NCBI RefSeq assembly: GCF_041020765.1
Contig: NZ_JBEUEJ010000015.1
Length of the DNA stretch: 64,000 nucleotides
Origin: Kineococcus terrestris
GTDB taxonomy: Bacteria > Actinomycetota > Actinomycetes > Actinomycetales > Kineococcaceae
Strand: one strand, 5' to 3'
Under the pieces are notes generated by a model. It made no database searches and had not been told where the DNA came from. It saw nothing but the letters and a program-made list of their open reading frames with translations. The position numbers were made by a program, and so were the translations under genes. Positions 9,080-17,287 of the stretch are shown in pieces (the first letter of the stretch is position 1; each line of letters starts with the position of its first letter).

Positions 9080-9607
9080 TCACCACCGGTGGGCCACGTC
9101 CACGACGACCCGGGACCCCGTGCCCGGGCCGTCGAGGGCGTGCACCCGGAACGGCAGCCGCGCCCGGACCCCGAGCCCGAACGTCGTCTGCCCCTCGAAC
9201 GACCCGGCCCACGCGACGTGCCGGAAGGTGCGGTAGCCGCTCACGTCGGCCAGCTCACCGTTCGGCAGGAAGATCGCGTCGGTCGGCACGATCGGCTCGA
9301 CGACCACCACCTCCAGCTTCGCCCCGCCGCGCAGCGGGACGACCTCGCCGGAACCGTCGAAGCGCACCTGGTCGACGTAGCGCACGAACCACCCGTCGCC
9401 GCGGCCGGCGACGTCCACCACGAACCGGTCGAAGCACGCGTGCCGCCCCGTGCGCACGTCGACGATCTCCGCGTTCCGCACCGACGGCGCCGTCCTCGGC
9501 AGCGAACCCCACCCCGTGGGGCACGCGGCCGAGGCGGTCGCCGGGGTCAGGCCGACCAGGCCCGCCCCGAGGAGCGCCGACGCCACCGCTGCTGCTGACC
9601 GCCTCAT
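9080..9607 (-). CDS. Secreted AMIN-like domain protein
   Basis: 175 residues with a Sec signal peptide (MRRSAAAVASALLGAG, cleavage near ATASA-AC). The mature part matches a family common in actinobacteria: CPTGWGSL, VDVRTGRHACFDRFVVDV, VRYVDQV, VSGYRTFRHVAWAGSFEGQT and the terminal segment GSRVVVDVAHRW. The fold resembles AMIN domains that bind peptidoglycan or envelope proteins, so an extracellular binding role is likely, but none has been demonstrated that I know of. It converges with the OYE gene, with only 18 bases between the stops. Confidence 0.8.
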   Translation of the reverse strand: MRRSAAAVASALLGAGLVGLTPATASAACPTGWGSLPRTAPSVRNAEIVDVRTGRHACFDRFVVDVAGRGDGWFVRYVDQVRFDGSGEVVPLRGGAKLEVVVVEPIVPTDAIFLPNGELADVSGYRTFRHVAWAGSFEGQTTFGLGVRARLPFRVHALDGPGTGSRVVVDVAHRW

Positions 9608-9702
9608 CGCGGCCTCCCTCCCCCTGCGGCGGCGGGACGGCACGGCGCCGTCCCGGTCGCCGCTCCCATCGTCCTCCCGCGCGGGCGGGACGTCGAGGGT
9701 CT

Positions 9703-10524
9703 TCAGGCCCGGCCGGCGACCGCCGCGCCGCCCGCTGACGAGAACACCGCGCGGAACCGCTCGACCGCGGTGCGGCTGTCGCCGGAGGCGAACGCCTCCA
9801 GCGCCACGGTGCCCGTCCAGCCGACCTCGGCCAGCGCCCCGGCGACGGCCTCCCAGCGCACCTCGCCGGTGCCGGGCTCGCAGCGGCCGGGGACGTCGGC
9901 GACCTGCACCTCGCCGGTCCAAGGCGCGCTGTCGCGCACGAGCTGCACGAGGTTCCCCTCGCCGATCTGCGCGTGGTAGAGGTCGAGGTTCATCCGCAGG
10001 TGGGGGCTGTCGACGGCCGCCACGAGCGCGCGGGTGTCGACGGCCCGCGCGAACGGCGTGCCGGGGTGGTCCAGCGCGGTGTTGAGGTTCTCCAGGGTGA
10101 ACACGACGTCGTGGCGGCGGCCCAGCTCGGCCACCCGGCGCAGCGTGCGCTCGGCGGCCAGCCAGTCCGCTCCGGTGACCACCTCGACGGGCCGCACGGG
10201 CAGGCCGCGGGCGTCCAGGCCGGTGCCGTGCAGGTTGAGGTTCGGCCGGCCCAGCACGGCGGCGGCCGCGATCGAGCGCTCCGCGCTCGCCAGCAGCCGG
10301 TCCGCGCCGCCGGGGTCGACCAGCTCGCCGTCGACGTACCCGGTCACCGACGTGAAGGTGGCGCCGGTCGCGGCCAGGGCGGGCAGGTCCTGGGTGGTCC
10401 AGTCCCACAGCTCGACGGCGAACCCCAGCTCGTGCAGCACCTCCACGCGCTCGAGGACCGGCAGGTCCAGGAACACCGTCTCGGCGCAGACCGCCAGCAC
10501 GGGCCCGCTCACCGGCCCGCTCAC
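9703..10524 (-). CDS. Sugar phosphate isomerase/epimerase, hydroxypyruvate isomerase-like TIM barrel
   Basis: 273 residues with the xylose-isomerase-like TIM barrel layout. Metal-site segments are visible: FTLENLN (Glu), MNLDLYHAQIGEGN (Asp and His), VQVADVPGRCEPGTGEV and TVALEAFA (Glu). This subgroup includes hydroxypyruvate isomerase (Hyi) and inosose or 3-keto-sugar isomerases. The GTG start overlaps the stop of the upstream Gfo/Idh/MocA gene (GTGA), so the two are translationally coupled and probably act in one sugar or polyol pathway controlled by the divergent LacI regulator. The exact substrate is not determined. Confidence 0.82.
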   Translation of the reverse strand: MSGPVSGPVLAVCAETVFLDLPVLERVEVLHELGFAVELWDWTTQDLPALAATGATFTSVTGYVDGELVDPGGADRLLASAERSIAAAAVLGRPNLNLHGTGLDARGLPVRPVEVVTGADWLAAERTLRRVAELGRRHDVVFTLENLNTALDHPGTPFARAVDTRALVAAVDSPHLRMNLDLYHAQIGEGNLVQLVRDSAPWTGEVQVADVPGRCEPGTGEVRWEAVAGALAEVGWTGTVALEAFASGDSRTAVERFRAVFSSAGGAAVAGRA

Positions 10525-11546
10525 GACGGCGTCCCGGCCGGGCGCGCGGGCAGCCCGGTGCGCACCGACTCCACGCAGGCCAGCGCGACCGCGAGGGCGC
10601 GGCGGGCGTCGCGGCCGGTGACGGACGGGGCGCGTCCCTCGCGCACGGCGGCGGCGAACTCGGTGAACTCGGCGGCGTAGGCGTCGGCGAACAGCTCGAC
10701 GTCGGAGCGGACGGTGGCGGCGTGCCGGCCGTGGGCGTCCCAGCGGCGCAGCGACCCGGTGGCGCCGTCGCCGAAGGTCAGCATGCCGCCGGAGCCGAAC
10801 ACCTCCCCGCGCACGTCGTAGCCGTAGGCGGCGGAGAAGCTGGCCTCGGCGGTGGCGATGGCGCCGTTGTCGAAGCGGATCGTCACGACGGCGGTGTCGA
10901 GCAGGCCGGCGTCGCGGAACGCCGGGGCGACGAGGGCGTCGGCGACGGCGTACACGGAGACCGGCTCGGCGCCGGGGTTCAGGTGCAGCAGCGTGTCGAC
11001 GTCGTGGATCAGGGTGAGCAGGAAGACCGCCCACGGCGGGACGGCCGAGGGGTCCGCGAGGCCGGGGTCGCGGGTGAGGGAGCGCATCAGCTGCGGGGTG
11101 CCGATCGCACCCTCCTCGACGGCGGCGCGGGCCGCGGCGACGTCGCGGGAGAACCGGCGGTTGAACCCCACCTGGAACGCGACGCCCGCGGCGTCGGTGG
11201 CGGCGGTCCCCCGGTCGACGTCGGCCAGGGTCAGGCCCGCGGGCTTCTCGCAGAACACGTGCTTGCCGGCGCGGGCGGCGGCCTCGACGAGGTCGGCGTG
11301 CGCGTCCGTGGTGGCGGTGACGACGACGGCGTCGACGCCGTCGTCGGCGAACAGCTGCGCCGGGTCGGTGGCCGCGCGGGCTCCCCACGGCGCCGCCACC
11401 CGCTCCGCCGCCCCGGGCCGGGGGTCGGCGACCGCGACGAGCGCGGCCCCCGGCACCCGCCGGGCGATCGTCGCGGCGTGCGCCGTGCCGATCCGCCCGG
11501 CGCCCACCACCCCCACGCGCACCGCGTCCGACGCCGCACCAGCCAC
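10521..11546 (-). CDS. Gfo/Idh/MocA family sugar/polyol dehydrogenase
   Basis: 341 residues with an N-terminal Rossmann fold (RVGVVGAGRIGTAHAATI, residues 10-27) and the diagnostic HVFCEKPAGLT segment carrying the catalytic-type Lys. The second half has LTLIHDVDTLLHL and the usual GFO_IDH_MocA C-terminal sheet. It is close to inositol 2-dehydrogenases and scyllo-inositol or oxo-sugar dehydrogenases. The GTG start has a strong GGGAGG five bases upstream. It is first gene of a two-gene operon with the isomerase, and LacI-type operators lie immediately upstream. Confidence 0.9.
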   Translation of the reverse strand: MAGAASDAVRVGVVGAGRIGTAHAATIARRVPGAALVAVADPRPGAAERVAAPWGARAATDPAQLFADDGVDAVVVTATTDAHADLVEAAARAGKHVFCEKPAGLTLADVDRGTAATDAAGVAFQVGFNRRFSRDVAAARAAVEEGAIGTPQLMRSLTRDPGLADPSAVPPWAVFLLTLIHDVDTLLHLNPGAEPVSVYAVADALVAPAFRDAGLLDTAVVTIRFDNGAIATAEASFSAAYGYDVRGEVFGSGGMLTFGDGATGSLRRWDAHGRHAATVRSDVELFADAYAAEFTEFAAAVREGRAPSVTGRDARRALAVALACVESVRTGLPARPAGTPS

Positions 11547-11557
11547 CTGGACCTCCC

Positions 11558-11569
11558 TAGAACGATCTA
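11558..11569. promoter_or_regulatory. LacI-type operator, copy 1
   Basis: TAGAACGATCTA: a near-perfect dyad around a central CG, the signature of LacI/GalR operators. It lies 12 bases upstream of the dehydrogenase start and is the near-inverse of the copy at 11621, placing two half-turn-spaced sites between the divergent operon and its regulator gene. Confidence 0.65.
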
Positions 11570-11620
11570 AGCCTGCGGACAGGGTGGAGCCGCCGCGGCG
11601 GCGCCGTCAAGCGATCGGGC

Positions 11621-11632
11621 TGGATCGTTCTA
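11621..11632. promoter_or_regulatory. LacI-type operator, copy 2
   Basis: TGGATCGTTCTA: a CG-centred dyad; its TCGTTCTA half is the reverse complement of the TAGAACGA half of copy 1, 63 bases away. It lies 21 bases upstream of the LacI start, so autoregulation is likely. An overlapping separate dyad, TCTAGG-N4-CCTAGA, occupies 11629-11644. Confidence 0.6.
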
Positions 11633-11652
11633 GGTCCGCCTAGACTGCGGCG

Positions 11653-12497
11653 GTGGCGGACGTGACGATGGCCGACGTGGCCGCGCGGGCCGGGGTGTCC
11701 CGGGCGCTGGTGTCGATCGTGCTGCGCGGCGCCCCCGGCGCCAGCCCGGCCAACCGCGAGCGGGTGCTGCGCGCCGCCGCCGAGCTGGACTACCACCCCG
11801 ACCACCGGGCCCGGCTGCTGCGCTCGGCCCGCACCCGCACCCTGGGCGTCGTCCACGCCCTGCACCGGCCCTTCCACGCCGAGCTGGTCGAAGCCCTGTA
11901 CGGGGCCGTCGAGGGCACCGGCTGGCGCCTGGCCCTGGAACCCAGCGCCGGCAGCCGCCCCGAGCGCGCCGCCGTGCGGGCCCTGCTGGACCTGCGCTGC
12001 GAGGCCGTCCTCCTCGTGGGTCCCGCCCTGCCCCGCGCGGACCTGGCCGAGCTGGCCGGGCGCGTCCCGCTCGTCGTGCTCGCCCGCGCGCTGCGGGGGG
12101 TGGCCGCCGACGTGGTGCGCACCGACGACGAGGCCGGCGCCCGCGCCGCCGTGGAGCACCTGCTGGGCCTGGGGCACGAGCGCGTGGCGCACCTGGACGG
12201 CGGGCGCGCGCCGGGCGCGGCCGAGCGCCGGCGCGGGGTGCGCGCGGCCCTGACCGCGGCCGGCCTGCCGGTGGCGCTGCTGCCCGGCGGGCTCACCGAC
12301 GCCGACGGGGTGCGCGCCGCGCCGGCGGTCCTGGCGCCCGGCGGACCCGGCGCGGTCCTGGCCTTCAACGACGCCTGCGCCACCGGGCTGCTCGCCGCGG
12401 CCCGGGCGGCCGGGCGCGACGTCCCGGCGGACCTGTCGGTCGTCGGCTACGACGACAGCGCCGTCGCCGCCCTGTCCACCGTGGCCCTGACCACCGT
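11653..12497 (+). CDS. LacI family transcriptional regulator, 3' end lost in poly-G block
   Basis: About 281 genuine residues. The HTH is at the N-terminus (TMADVAARAGVSRALVSIVL), with the hinge region after it and a periplasmic-binding-like effector domain with ADVVRTDDEAGARAAVEHLL and DLSVVGYDDSAVAALS. In intact homologues about 50-60 more residues follow the ALTTV segment; here the reading frame passes into a run of G at about 12498 and turns into a meaningless Gly/Arg string. I treat this as missing sequence, not a biological truncation. It should control the divergent dehydrogenase/isomerase operon through the two CG-centred operators. Start: GTG 11653 or ATG 11668. Confidence 0.85.
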
Positions 12498-12682
<185 letters not shown>

Positions 12683-12686
12683 ACGC

Positions 12687-12720
12687 CTCACGGGCGGGCA
12701 CTCACGGGCGGGGACTCACG
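12687..12720. repeat. 14-bp tandem repeat, 2.4 copies
   Basis: CTCACGGGCGGGCA, then CTCACGGGCGGGGA, then CTCACG. It ends at the stop codon of the ABM gene (minus strand) and begins six bases after the poly-C run, so it could be real or an edge product of the same faulty assembly. Confidence 0.6.
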
Positions 12721-13048
12721 TCTCGTCGGGGCCCTGGAACACCATCGCCGGCTCGACCGAGAGCACGACCTCGAACTCCAGCAGGCTGGCGCCCGTGGCC
12801 ACCGGCTGGGCCCGCTCGCCCGCGTGCGCGGCGCGCGCCCCGCCGGAGGACCACGCCTCGAAGGCGTCCTCGGTCTCCCAGCGCGTGTAGACGAAGTACC
12901 GCGTCTCCCCGCCCACGGGGCGCAGCAGCTCGAAGCCGAGGAAGCCCGGTGTGCCCTCCACGGCCCCCATCCGGTGGGCGAAGCGGCGCTCCAGCTCCGC
13001 GCCGCCGCCCTCGGGGACCTCGATCGCGTTGATCTTCACGACTGCCAT
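12716..13048 (-). CDS. Antibiotic biosynthesis monooxygenase (ABM) domain protein
   Basis: A 110-residue single-domain protein with the dimeric alpha-beta barrel pattern of the ABM family: VVKINAIEVPEG at the start, then GAVEGTPGFLGFELLRPVG and YFVYTRWETEDAFEAWSSG. Relatives include haem-degrading monooxygenases (HmoA/IsdG-like) and cofactor-free quinone-forming enzymes. In actinobacteria this close match, with FLGFELLRP, is usually annotated as an HmoA-type haem or stress protein; the substrate is not clear here. Its upstream gene on the same strand is WrbA-like, which may point to quinone or oxidative-stress chemistry. Confidence 0.8.
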   Translation of the reverse strand: MAVVKINAIEVPEGGGAELERRFAHRMGAVEGTPGFLGFELLRPVGGETRYFVYTRWETEDAFEAWSSGGARAAHAGERAQPVATGASLLEFEVVLSVEPAMVFQGPDET

Positions 13049-13131
13049 GGGCGAGAGCCTGGCACGGGGGCGCGCGAGGTTCCTCCCGGGTGCCTCCCGG
13101 GTTCCTCCCGCAGCACCCCCGGCCGCGGGGC

Positions 13132-13731
13132 TCAGGAGGTCAGGCGCCCGGCGACGGTGACCACGCGCTGGGCCAGGTGGTCGAGCGCCGCGAGCTCGGC
13201 CTCGCCCAGCGGCTGGTCGTTGTCGGCGCCCGTGACGTGCGAGACGCCGTAGGGGTTGCCGTCGACGAACTTCAGGCCGTCGGTGTAGCCGGGCGGGACG
13301 ATGATCCCGCCGAAGTGGTAGATCGTGTTGTAGAGCGCGATGAGGGTCGTCTCCTGGCCGCCGTGCGCGGTCTGGCTGGCGGTGAAGCCGGCGTAGACCT
13401 TGTCGGCCAGCAGGCCCTGCGCCCACTGCGCGCCGAGGGAGTCGATGAAGGTCTTCAGCTGCCCGGCCACGTTGCCGTAGCGGGTGGGGGAGCCGAAGAG
13501 GACCGCGTCGGCCCACACGACGTCGTCCGCGGTCGCGGCGGGCTCGGTGGCCTCGGCGCTGTGCGCGGCCTGCGCCTCGCTGGCCTGGCGCTCACCCTCG
13601 GTGGTCTGGCGCGCGACCTGGCGCAGCCGCACCTCGGCGCCGGCGGCCTCGCCGGCGGCGGCGGCGCGCTGGGCCATGGCCCGCACGGTGCCGGTGGCGG
13701 AGTAGTAGACGATGGCGAGCTTCACGCTCAC
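13132..13731 (-). CDS. wrbA: NAD(P)H:quinone oxidoreductase, type IV
   Basis: 199 residues of flavodoxin-like fold. The FMN phosphate loop is YYSATGTVRAMA, followed by FGSPTRYGNVAGQLKTFID and the HGGQETTL segment typical of WrbA. The enzyme reduces quinones by two electrons and so avoids semiquinone formation. There is a 30-residue acidic/Gln-rich insertion (QTTEGERQASEAQAAHSAEA) before the second FMN loop. The first of two GTG codons was chosen because AGGAGG lies five bases upstream. It probably forms a transcript with the downstream ABM gene. Confidence 0.9.
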   Translation of the reverse strand: MSVKLAIVYYSATGTVRAMAQRAAAAGEAAGAEVRLRQVARQTTEGERQASEAQAAHSAEATEPAATADDVVWADAVLFGSPTRYGNVAGQLKTFIDSLGAQWAQGLLADKVYAGFTASQTAHGGQETTLIALYNTIYHFGGIIVPPGYTDGLKFVDGNPYGVSHVTGADNDQPLGEAELAALDHLAQRVVTVAGRLTS

Positions 13732-13783
13732 GGTGCCTCCTGCGTCGGGGTGTTGTTGAACGTGCAACCGCAGGGTAGCCGGG

Positions 13784-14419
13784 TCAGCCGCCGACGGCGA
13801 AGCGGTGCGCGCCCGGCACCCGCGCCGTCCCGGCCGGCACCCCGGCCCGGGCGCTGTCCCAGCCGACCGTCACCGAGCGCGCCGCGGCGGCCAGCACGTG
13901 CACCGGTCGGGCGCCGCAGCCCAGCTGGGCCGGGGTGGGGAAGGGGAAGGACACCTGCAGGCGCGCGCTGTCGGCGTCCAGGCGCGTCAGCGGGGTCGCG
14001 TCCGCCGAGCGCACCAGCGAGCTCGGGCCCGTGGTCACCGGCACCGAGCGCAGGCGGGGCAGCCAGGAGCCCTCGCAGCGCACGAGCACGTCGACCCGGG
14101 TGCCGGCGGCCTCGACCAGGGAGGCGACCGGCTCCTCGCAGCCCTCGGTCCACGGGGAGCAGTCGGGCACGCCGCCCGAGGCGCCGAAGCCGCCGAGGAC
14201 GACGTCGACGACGCCGTAGCCGCACAGCGCGCCGCTGCGCCCGCGCCAGCAGTCCCCGTCCAGCGGCCGGGTGCTGGCCGGTGCGGTCGTGGTCACCGCG
14301 GCGCTGCGCAGCACCAGGCCCCCGCCCGCCGCCGGTGCGGCGCTCGCGGGCACCGCCGGGGCGGCCAGGGCCGCGAGGGGCAGCGCGGACAGCAGCGCGG
14401 CGGCGAGGGTGCGGCGCAT
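13784..14419 (-). CDS. Secreted hypothetical protein
   Basis: 211 residues with a clean Sec signal peptide (MRRTLAAALLSALPLAALA, cleavage near ASA-A). The mature protein contains six or so Cys residues (CWRGRSGALCGYG, CSPWTEGC, LVRCEGSW, LGCGARPV), which suggests a disulfide-bonded extracellular domain. I do not recognise the family. GGAGGTCCCCG before the ATG fixes the start over a longer in-frame alternative. It lies between wrbA and the GAPDH gene, all on the minus strand, but gaps of 50-100 bases make a shared transcript uncertain. Confidence 0.65.
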   Translation of the reverse strand: MRRTLAAALLSALPLAALAAPAVPASAAPAAGGGLVLRSAAVTTTAPASTRPLDGDCWRGRSGALCGYGVVDVVLGGFGASGGVPDCSPWTEGCEEPVASLVEAAGTRVDVLVRCEGSWLPRLRSVPVTTGPSSLVRSADATPLTRLDADSARLQVSFPFPTPAQLGCGARPVHVLAAAARSVTVGWDSARAGVPAGTARVPGAHRFAVGG

Positions 14420-14521
14420 CGGGGACCTCCAGGAGTGTCGGGACGTCACTCACTGTGGCACCGCGGGTACTCCTGGTGGTCCGGAACGGTGACAGGTTGC
14501 GGCGAACGGGTGACGCGCGGC

Positions 14522-16087
14522 TCAGCCGCCTGACACGGGCACCCCCACCGCCGGTGCTCCCGCCGGTGCTCCCGCCGGTGCTGCGGCGTCCGGCCGACGC
14601 ACGTCGAGCACCAGCGGCGCCAGCGGCGGCAGGACGGGCCGGCGCACGCCCTGCATGACCTCGGCCACCCGTACCACCTGCTCGGAGTAGCCGCGCTCGT
14701 TGTCGTACCAGACGTAGACCACGAGGTGCCGGCCGTCGGCGATCGTCGCGCGGCCGTCGACCACGCCCGTGGTGCGCGTGCCGACGAAGTCGGAGGAGAC
14801 CACCTCGGGGGAGTCGACGTAGTCGACCTGGTCCTGCAGCGGCGAGGACAGCGACACCCCCCGCAGGAAGGCGTTGACCTCCTCGGCGGTCACCTCCCGC
14901 GACAGCTGCAGGTGCAGGATCGCCAGCGACACGTCGGGCGTGGGGACGCGGATCGCGTTGCCCGTCAGCTTGCCCGCCAGCTGCGGCACGGCCTTCCCGA
15001 CCGCGCGCGCCGCTCCCGTCTCGGTGATCACCATGTTGAGGACGGCGGAGCGGCCGCGCCGGTCGCCGCTGTGGAAGTTGTCGATGAGGTTCTGGTCGTT
15101 GGTGAAGCTGTGGACGGTCTCCACGTGGCCGTGCACCACGCCGAAGCGGTCGTCGAGGACCTTCAGCACGGGGCTGATGGCGTTGGTCGTGCAGCTGGCG
15201 GCCGAGGCGATCCGGTCGCGGTCCTCCAGGACGTCCTCGTTGAGGCCGTGCACGACGTTCTTGACCGTCCCCTTCCCGGGGGCCGTCAGCAGGACCCGCC
15301 CCGCGCCCGGGCTGCGCAGGTGCCGGGCCAGGCCCGCGGCGTCGCGCCACTTCCCGGTGCTGTCGACCACGAGCGCCTCGCGGATCCCGTGCGCGGCGTA
15401 GTCGACCGCGCCGGGGTCGTCCGAGCGCAGCACCTGCACCACCACCCCGTTGGCGGTGATGGTCTCGCGCTCCTCGTCGACGGTGATGGTGCCGGGGAAC
15501 TTGCCGTGCACCGAGTCGCGGCGCAGCAGGCTCGCGCGCTTGACGAGGTCGCCCGCGCCCCCGTGGCGCACCACCACCGCGCGCAGCCGCAGCCCGTGCG
15601 GGTGGTCGCCGTGCTCCAGCAGGATCCGCGCCACCAGCCGGCCGATGCGCCCGAAGCCGTACAGGACGACGTCGCGCTGCCCGCACGGCCGCTGCCCGCG
15701 CAGCCCCAGCACGGGCGCCAGGTCGGCGCGCACCCGCTCCTCCAGCGTCGCCCCCGCCCCCCGGGCGCCCAGGCGGGCGACGTCCACCACGGCCGGGCGC
15801 AGGTCCAGCCCGCACAGCAGGTGCAGCAGCGACAGGGTCCGCTCCAGCGGCAGCTCGGCGTCGTCGACCCGCCGGGCGAAGCGGTGGGCCTTGACGATGC
15901 CGACGACGGACTTGCCCACGAGGCTGCGGCCGTGGACGGTCGCGGTGACGCCCCGGTCGCGGTGCAGGCGTCCCACGAGCGGGACGATCGCCTCCGCCAG
16001 GGCCAGCTTCAGCGACCAGGACTCCGGCTCGGACGGGCCGGCGGGGTCCGCGGGGTCCGCGGCGTCGGGGGTGGGCGTGGCGGGCAC
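14522..16087 (-). CDS. gapB: Glyceraldehyde-3-phosphate dehydrogenase, long GapB-type
   Basis: 521 residues, against about 335 for the common form. A helical N-terminal extension of about 150 residues (ESWSLKLALAEAIVPLVGRL, SLVGKSVVGIVKAHRFAR) precedes the Rossmann domain, which starts with VVLYGFGRIGRLVARILLEH. The catalytic Cys lies in SAASCTTNAISPVLK near residue 300, with the His in VETVHSFTNDQNLIDN. The ending has VVYVWYDNERGYSEQVVRVA. Long actinobacterial GapB enzymes (for example about 480 residues in Corynebacterium) act in gluconeogenesis with NADP; that role is inferred from length and family. The GTG start has AGGAG upstream. The C-terminus carries a PAGAPAGAP repeat. Confidence 0.88.
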   Translation of the reverse strand: MPATPTPDAADPADPAGPSEPESWSLKLALAEAIVPLVGRLHRDRGVTATVHGRSLVGKSVVGIVKAHRFARRVDDAELPLERTLSLLHLLCGLDLRPAVVDVARLGARGAGATLEERVRADLAPVLGLRGQRPCGQRDVVLYGFGRIGRLVARILLEHGDHPHGLRLRAVVVRHGGAGDLVKRASLLRRDSVHGKFPGTITVDEERETITANGVVVQVLRSDDPGAVDYAAHGIREALVVDSTGKWRDAAGLARHLRSPGAGRVLLTAPGKGTVKNVVHGLNEDVLEDRDRIASAASCTTNAISPVLKVLDDRFGVVHGHVETVHSFTNDQNLIDNFHSGDRRGRSAVLNMVITETGAARAVGKAVPQLAGKLTGNAIRVPTPDVSLAILHLQLSREVTAEEVNAFLRGVSLSSPLQDQVDYVDSPEVVSSDFVGTRTTGVVDGRATIADGRHLVVYVWYDNERGYSEQVVRVAEVMQGVRRPVLPPLAPLVLDVRRPDAAAPAGAPAGAPAVGVPVSGG

Positions 16088-16161
16088 GGCGCAGCGCTCC
16101 TGGGGTGGACGACGGTGTCCGGTCCACCGTCCCCCGGCGGCACCGTGCGCGTCGACCCCCA

Positions 16162-16195
16162 CCGGCCGTGAAGATCCGACGATCTTCACGGCCGG
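16162..16195 (-). terminator. Perfect 15-bp stem-loop downstream of the LLM gene
   Basis: CCGGCCGTGAAGATC, loop CGAC, then its exact reverse complement. It starts 17 bases past the stop of the F420 oxidoreductase gene and about 75 bases upstream of the GAPDH start. Stem strength suits an intrinsic terminator of the U-less kind common in actinobacteria; a regulatory dyad for GAPDH is the alternative. Confidence 0.6.
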
Positions 16196-16211
16196 CCGGG
16201 GCGCGGAGGCG

Positions 16212-17231
16212 TCAGCCCAGGTCGCGCAGCGCGGGCAGGACCTCGCGCTCGAACAGCTCGATGCCGCTGGTGTCGGTGGCGGCCTCGGGGAAGTAGAAGA
16301 TCGGGTAGGTCATGCCGGCCTCGACGACGGGGCGCAGCTTCTCGACGATCTGCTCGGGCGTGCCCACCGCCGGCAGGTCCGGCGCCAGCGACTGCAGCTC
16401 GCGCTCCACGGCCGCGGCGGACACGTGCGGCTCCAGCTGGGCGCGGCGGGCCGCCACGCGCTCGGCGACCTCCGCCTCGTCCCGGCCGACCGCCACGTTG
16501 TAGTTGGCCGAGCGGACGATCTCCGCCGGGTCGCGCCCGACGTCCGCGCAGTGGGCGAAGAGCACCTCCGACTTGTGCCGGAACTCCTCCAGCGTGCCGT
16601 CGAAGTTCGTGTACTGCGCGTACTTCGCGGCCGTGCGCAGGGTCTTGCGCTCCCCGCCGCCGGCGATCCACAGCGGGATGCCGCCCTCCTGCGCGGGCAG
16701 CGGCCGCACGATCGCGCCGTCGGTGCGGTAGTGCTCGCCGGAGAACGTCGAGACGCCCTCGCGCCAGGCCTGCGCCATGACCTGCACGCCCTCGTCGAGG
16801 GCGGCCAGCCGCTCGCCGGCCGAGGGGAACCCGTAGCCGTAGGCGCGCCACTCGTGCTCGTACCAGCCGGCCCCGATGCCCATCTCGACGCGCCCGCCGG
16901 TCAGCACGTCGATGGTGGCGGCGACCTTCGCCAGGTAGGCGGGGTTGCGGTAGGCCATGCACGTGCACATCTGCCCCAGCCGCACGCGGCGGGTGGCGGC
17001 GCCCAGCATGGCCATGAGGGTCCACGCCTCGTGGGTGGCCTGGTCGGTGGGCTCGGGGACGGTGTGGAAGTGGTCGTACACCCAGACCGACTCCCACAGG
17101 CCGCCCTCGTCGGCGCGGCGGGCGAGCCCGCTCATCGCCGCCCAGTGGTCGGCGGGGTCCAGCCCCACGAGGTCGTGCCGCCAGCCCTGGGGCACGAACA
17201 GGCCGAAGCGCGTCGTCGCGTCCTGCGTCAT
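16212..17231 (-). CDS. LLM class F420-dependent oxidoreductase
   Basis: 339 residues of luciferase-like TIM barrel. Recognisable pieces are RFGLFVPQGW at the start, SVWVYDHFHTVP, LGAATRRVRLGQMCTCMAYRNPAYLAKVAATIDVLTGGRVEMGIGAGW as broken segments of the F420 pocket, and EHEWRAYGYGFPS. Family members transfer hydride between F420H2 and varied substrates; the one here is unknown. A second LLM enzyme sits at 58400. ATG 17231 is the first Met. A hairpin separates it from the polyphosphate glucokinase gene upstream. Confidence 0.85.
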   Translation of the reverse strand: MTQDATTRFGLFVPQGWRHDLVGLDPADHWAAMSGLARRADEGGLWESVWVYDHFHTVPEPTDQATHEAWTLMAMLGAATRRVRLGQMCTCMAYRNPAYLAKVAATIDVLTGGRVEMGIGAGWYEHEWRAYGYGFPSAGERLAALDEGVQVMAQAWREGVSTFSGEHYRTDGAIVRPLPAQEGGIPLWIAGGGERKTLRTAAKYAQYTNFDGTLEEFRHKSEVLFAHCADVGRDPAEIVRSANYNVAVGRDEAEVAERVAARRAQLEPHVSAAAVERELQSLAPDLPAVGTPEQIVEKLRPVVEAGMTYPIFYFPEAATDTSGIELFEREVLPALRDLG

Positions 17232-17252
17232 GCCGCGAACCTAGCGCCGCGC

Positions 17253-17278
17253 CGGGTCCCGCTGACAGCGGGGACCCG
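17253..17278 (-). terminator. Stem-loop after ppgK
   Basis: CGGGTCCCGCTG, one-base loop, CAGCGGGGACCCG; one bulged base. It begins ten bases past the ppgK stop and ends before the LLM gene start, so it likely ends the ppgK transcript. Confidence 0.5.
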
Positions 17279-17287
17279 CGCCGGGAC

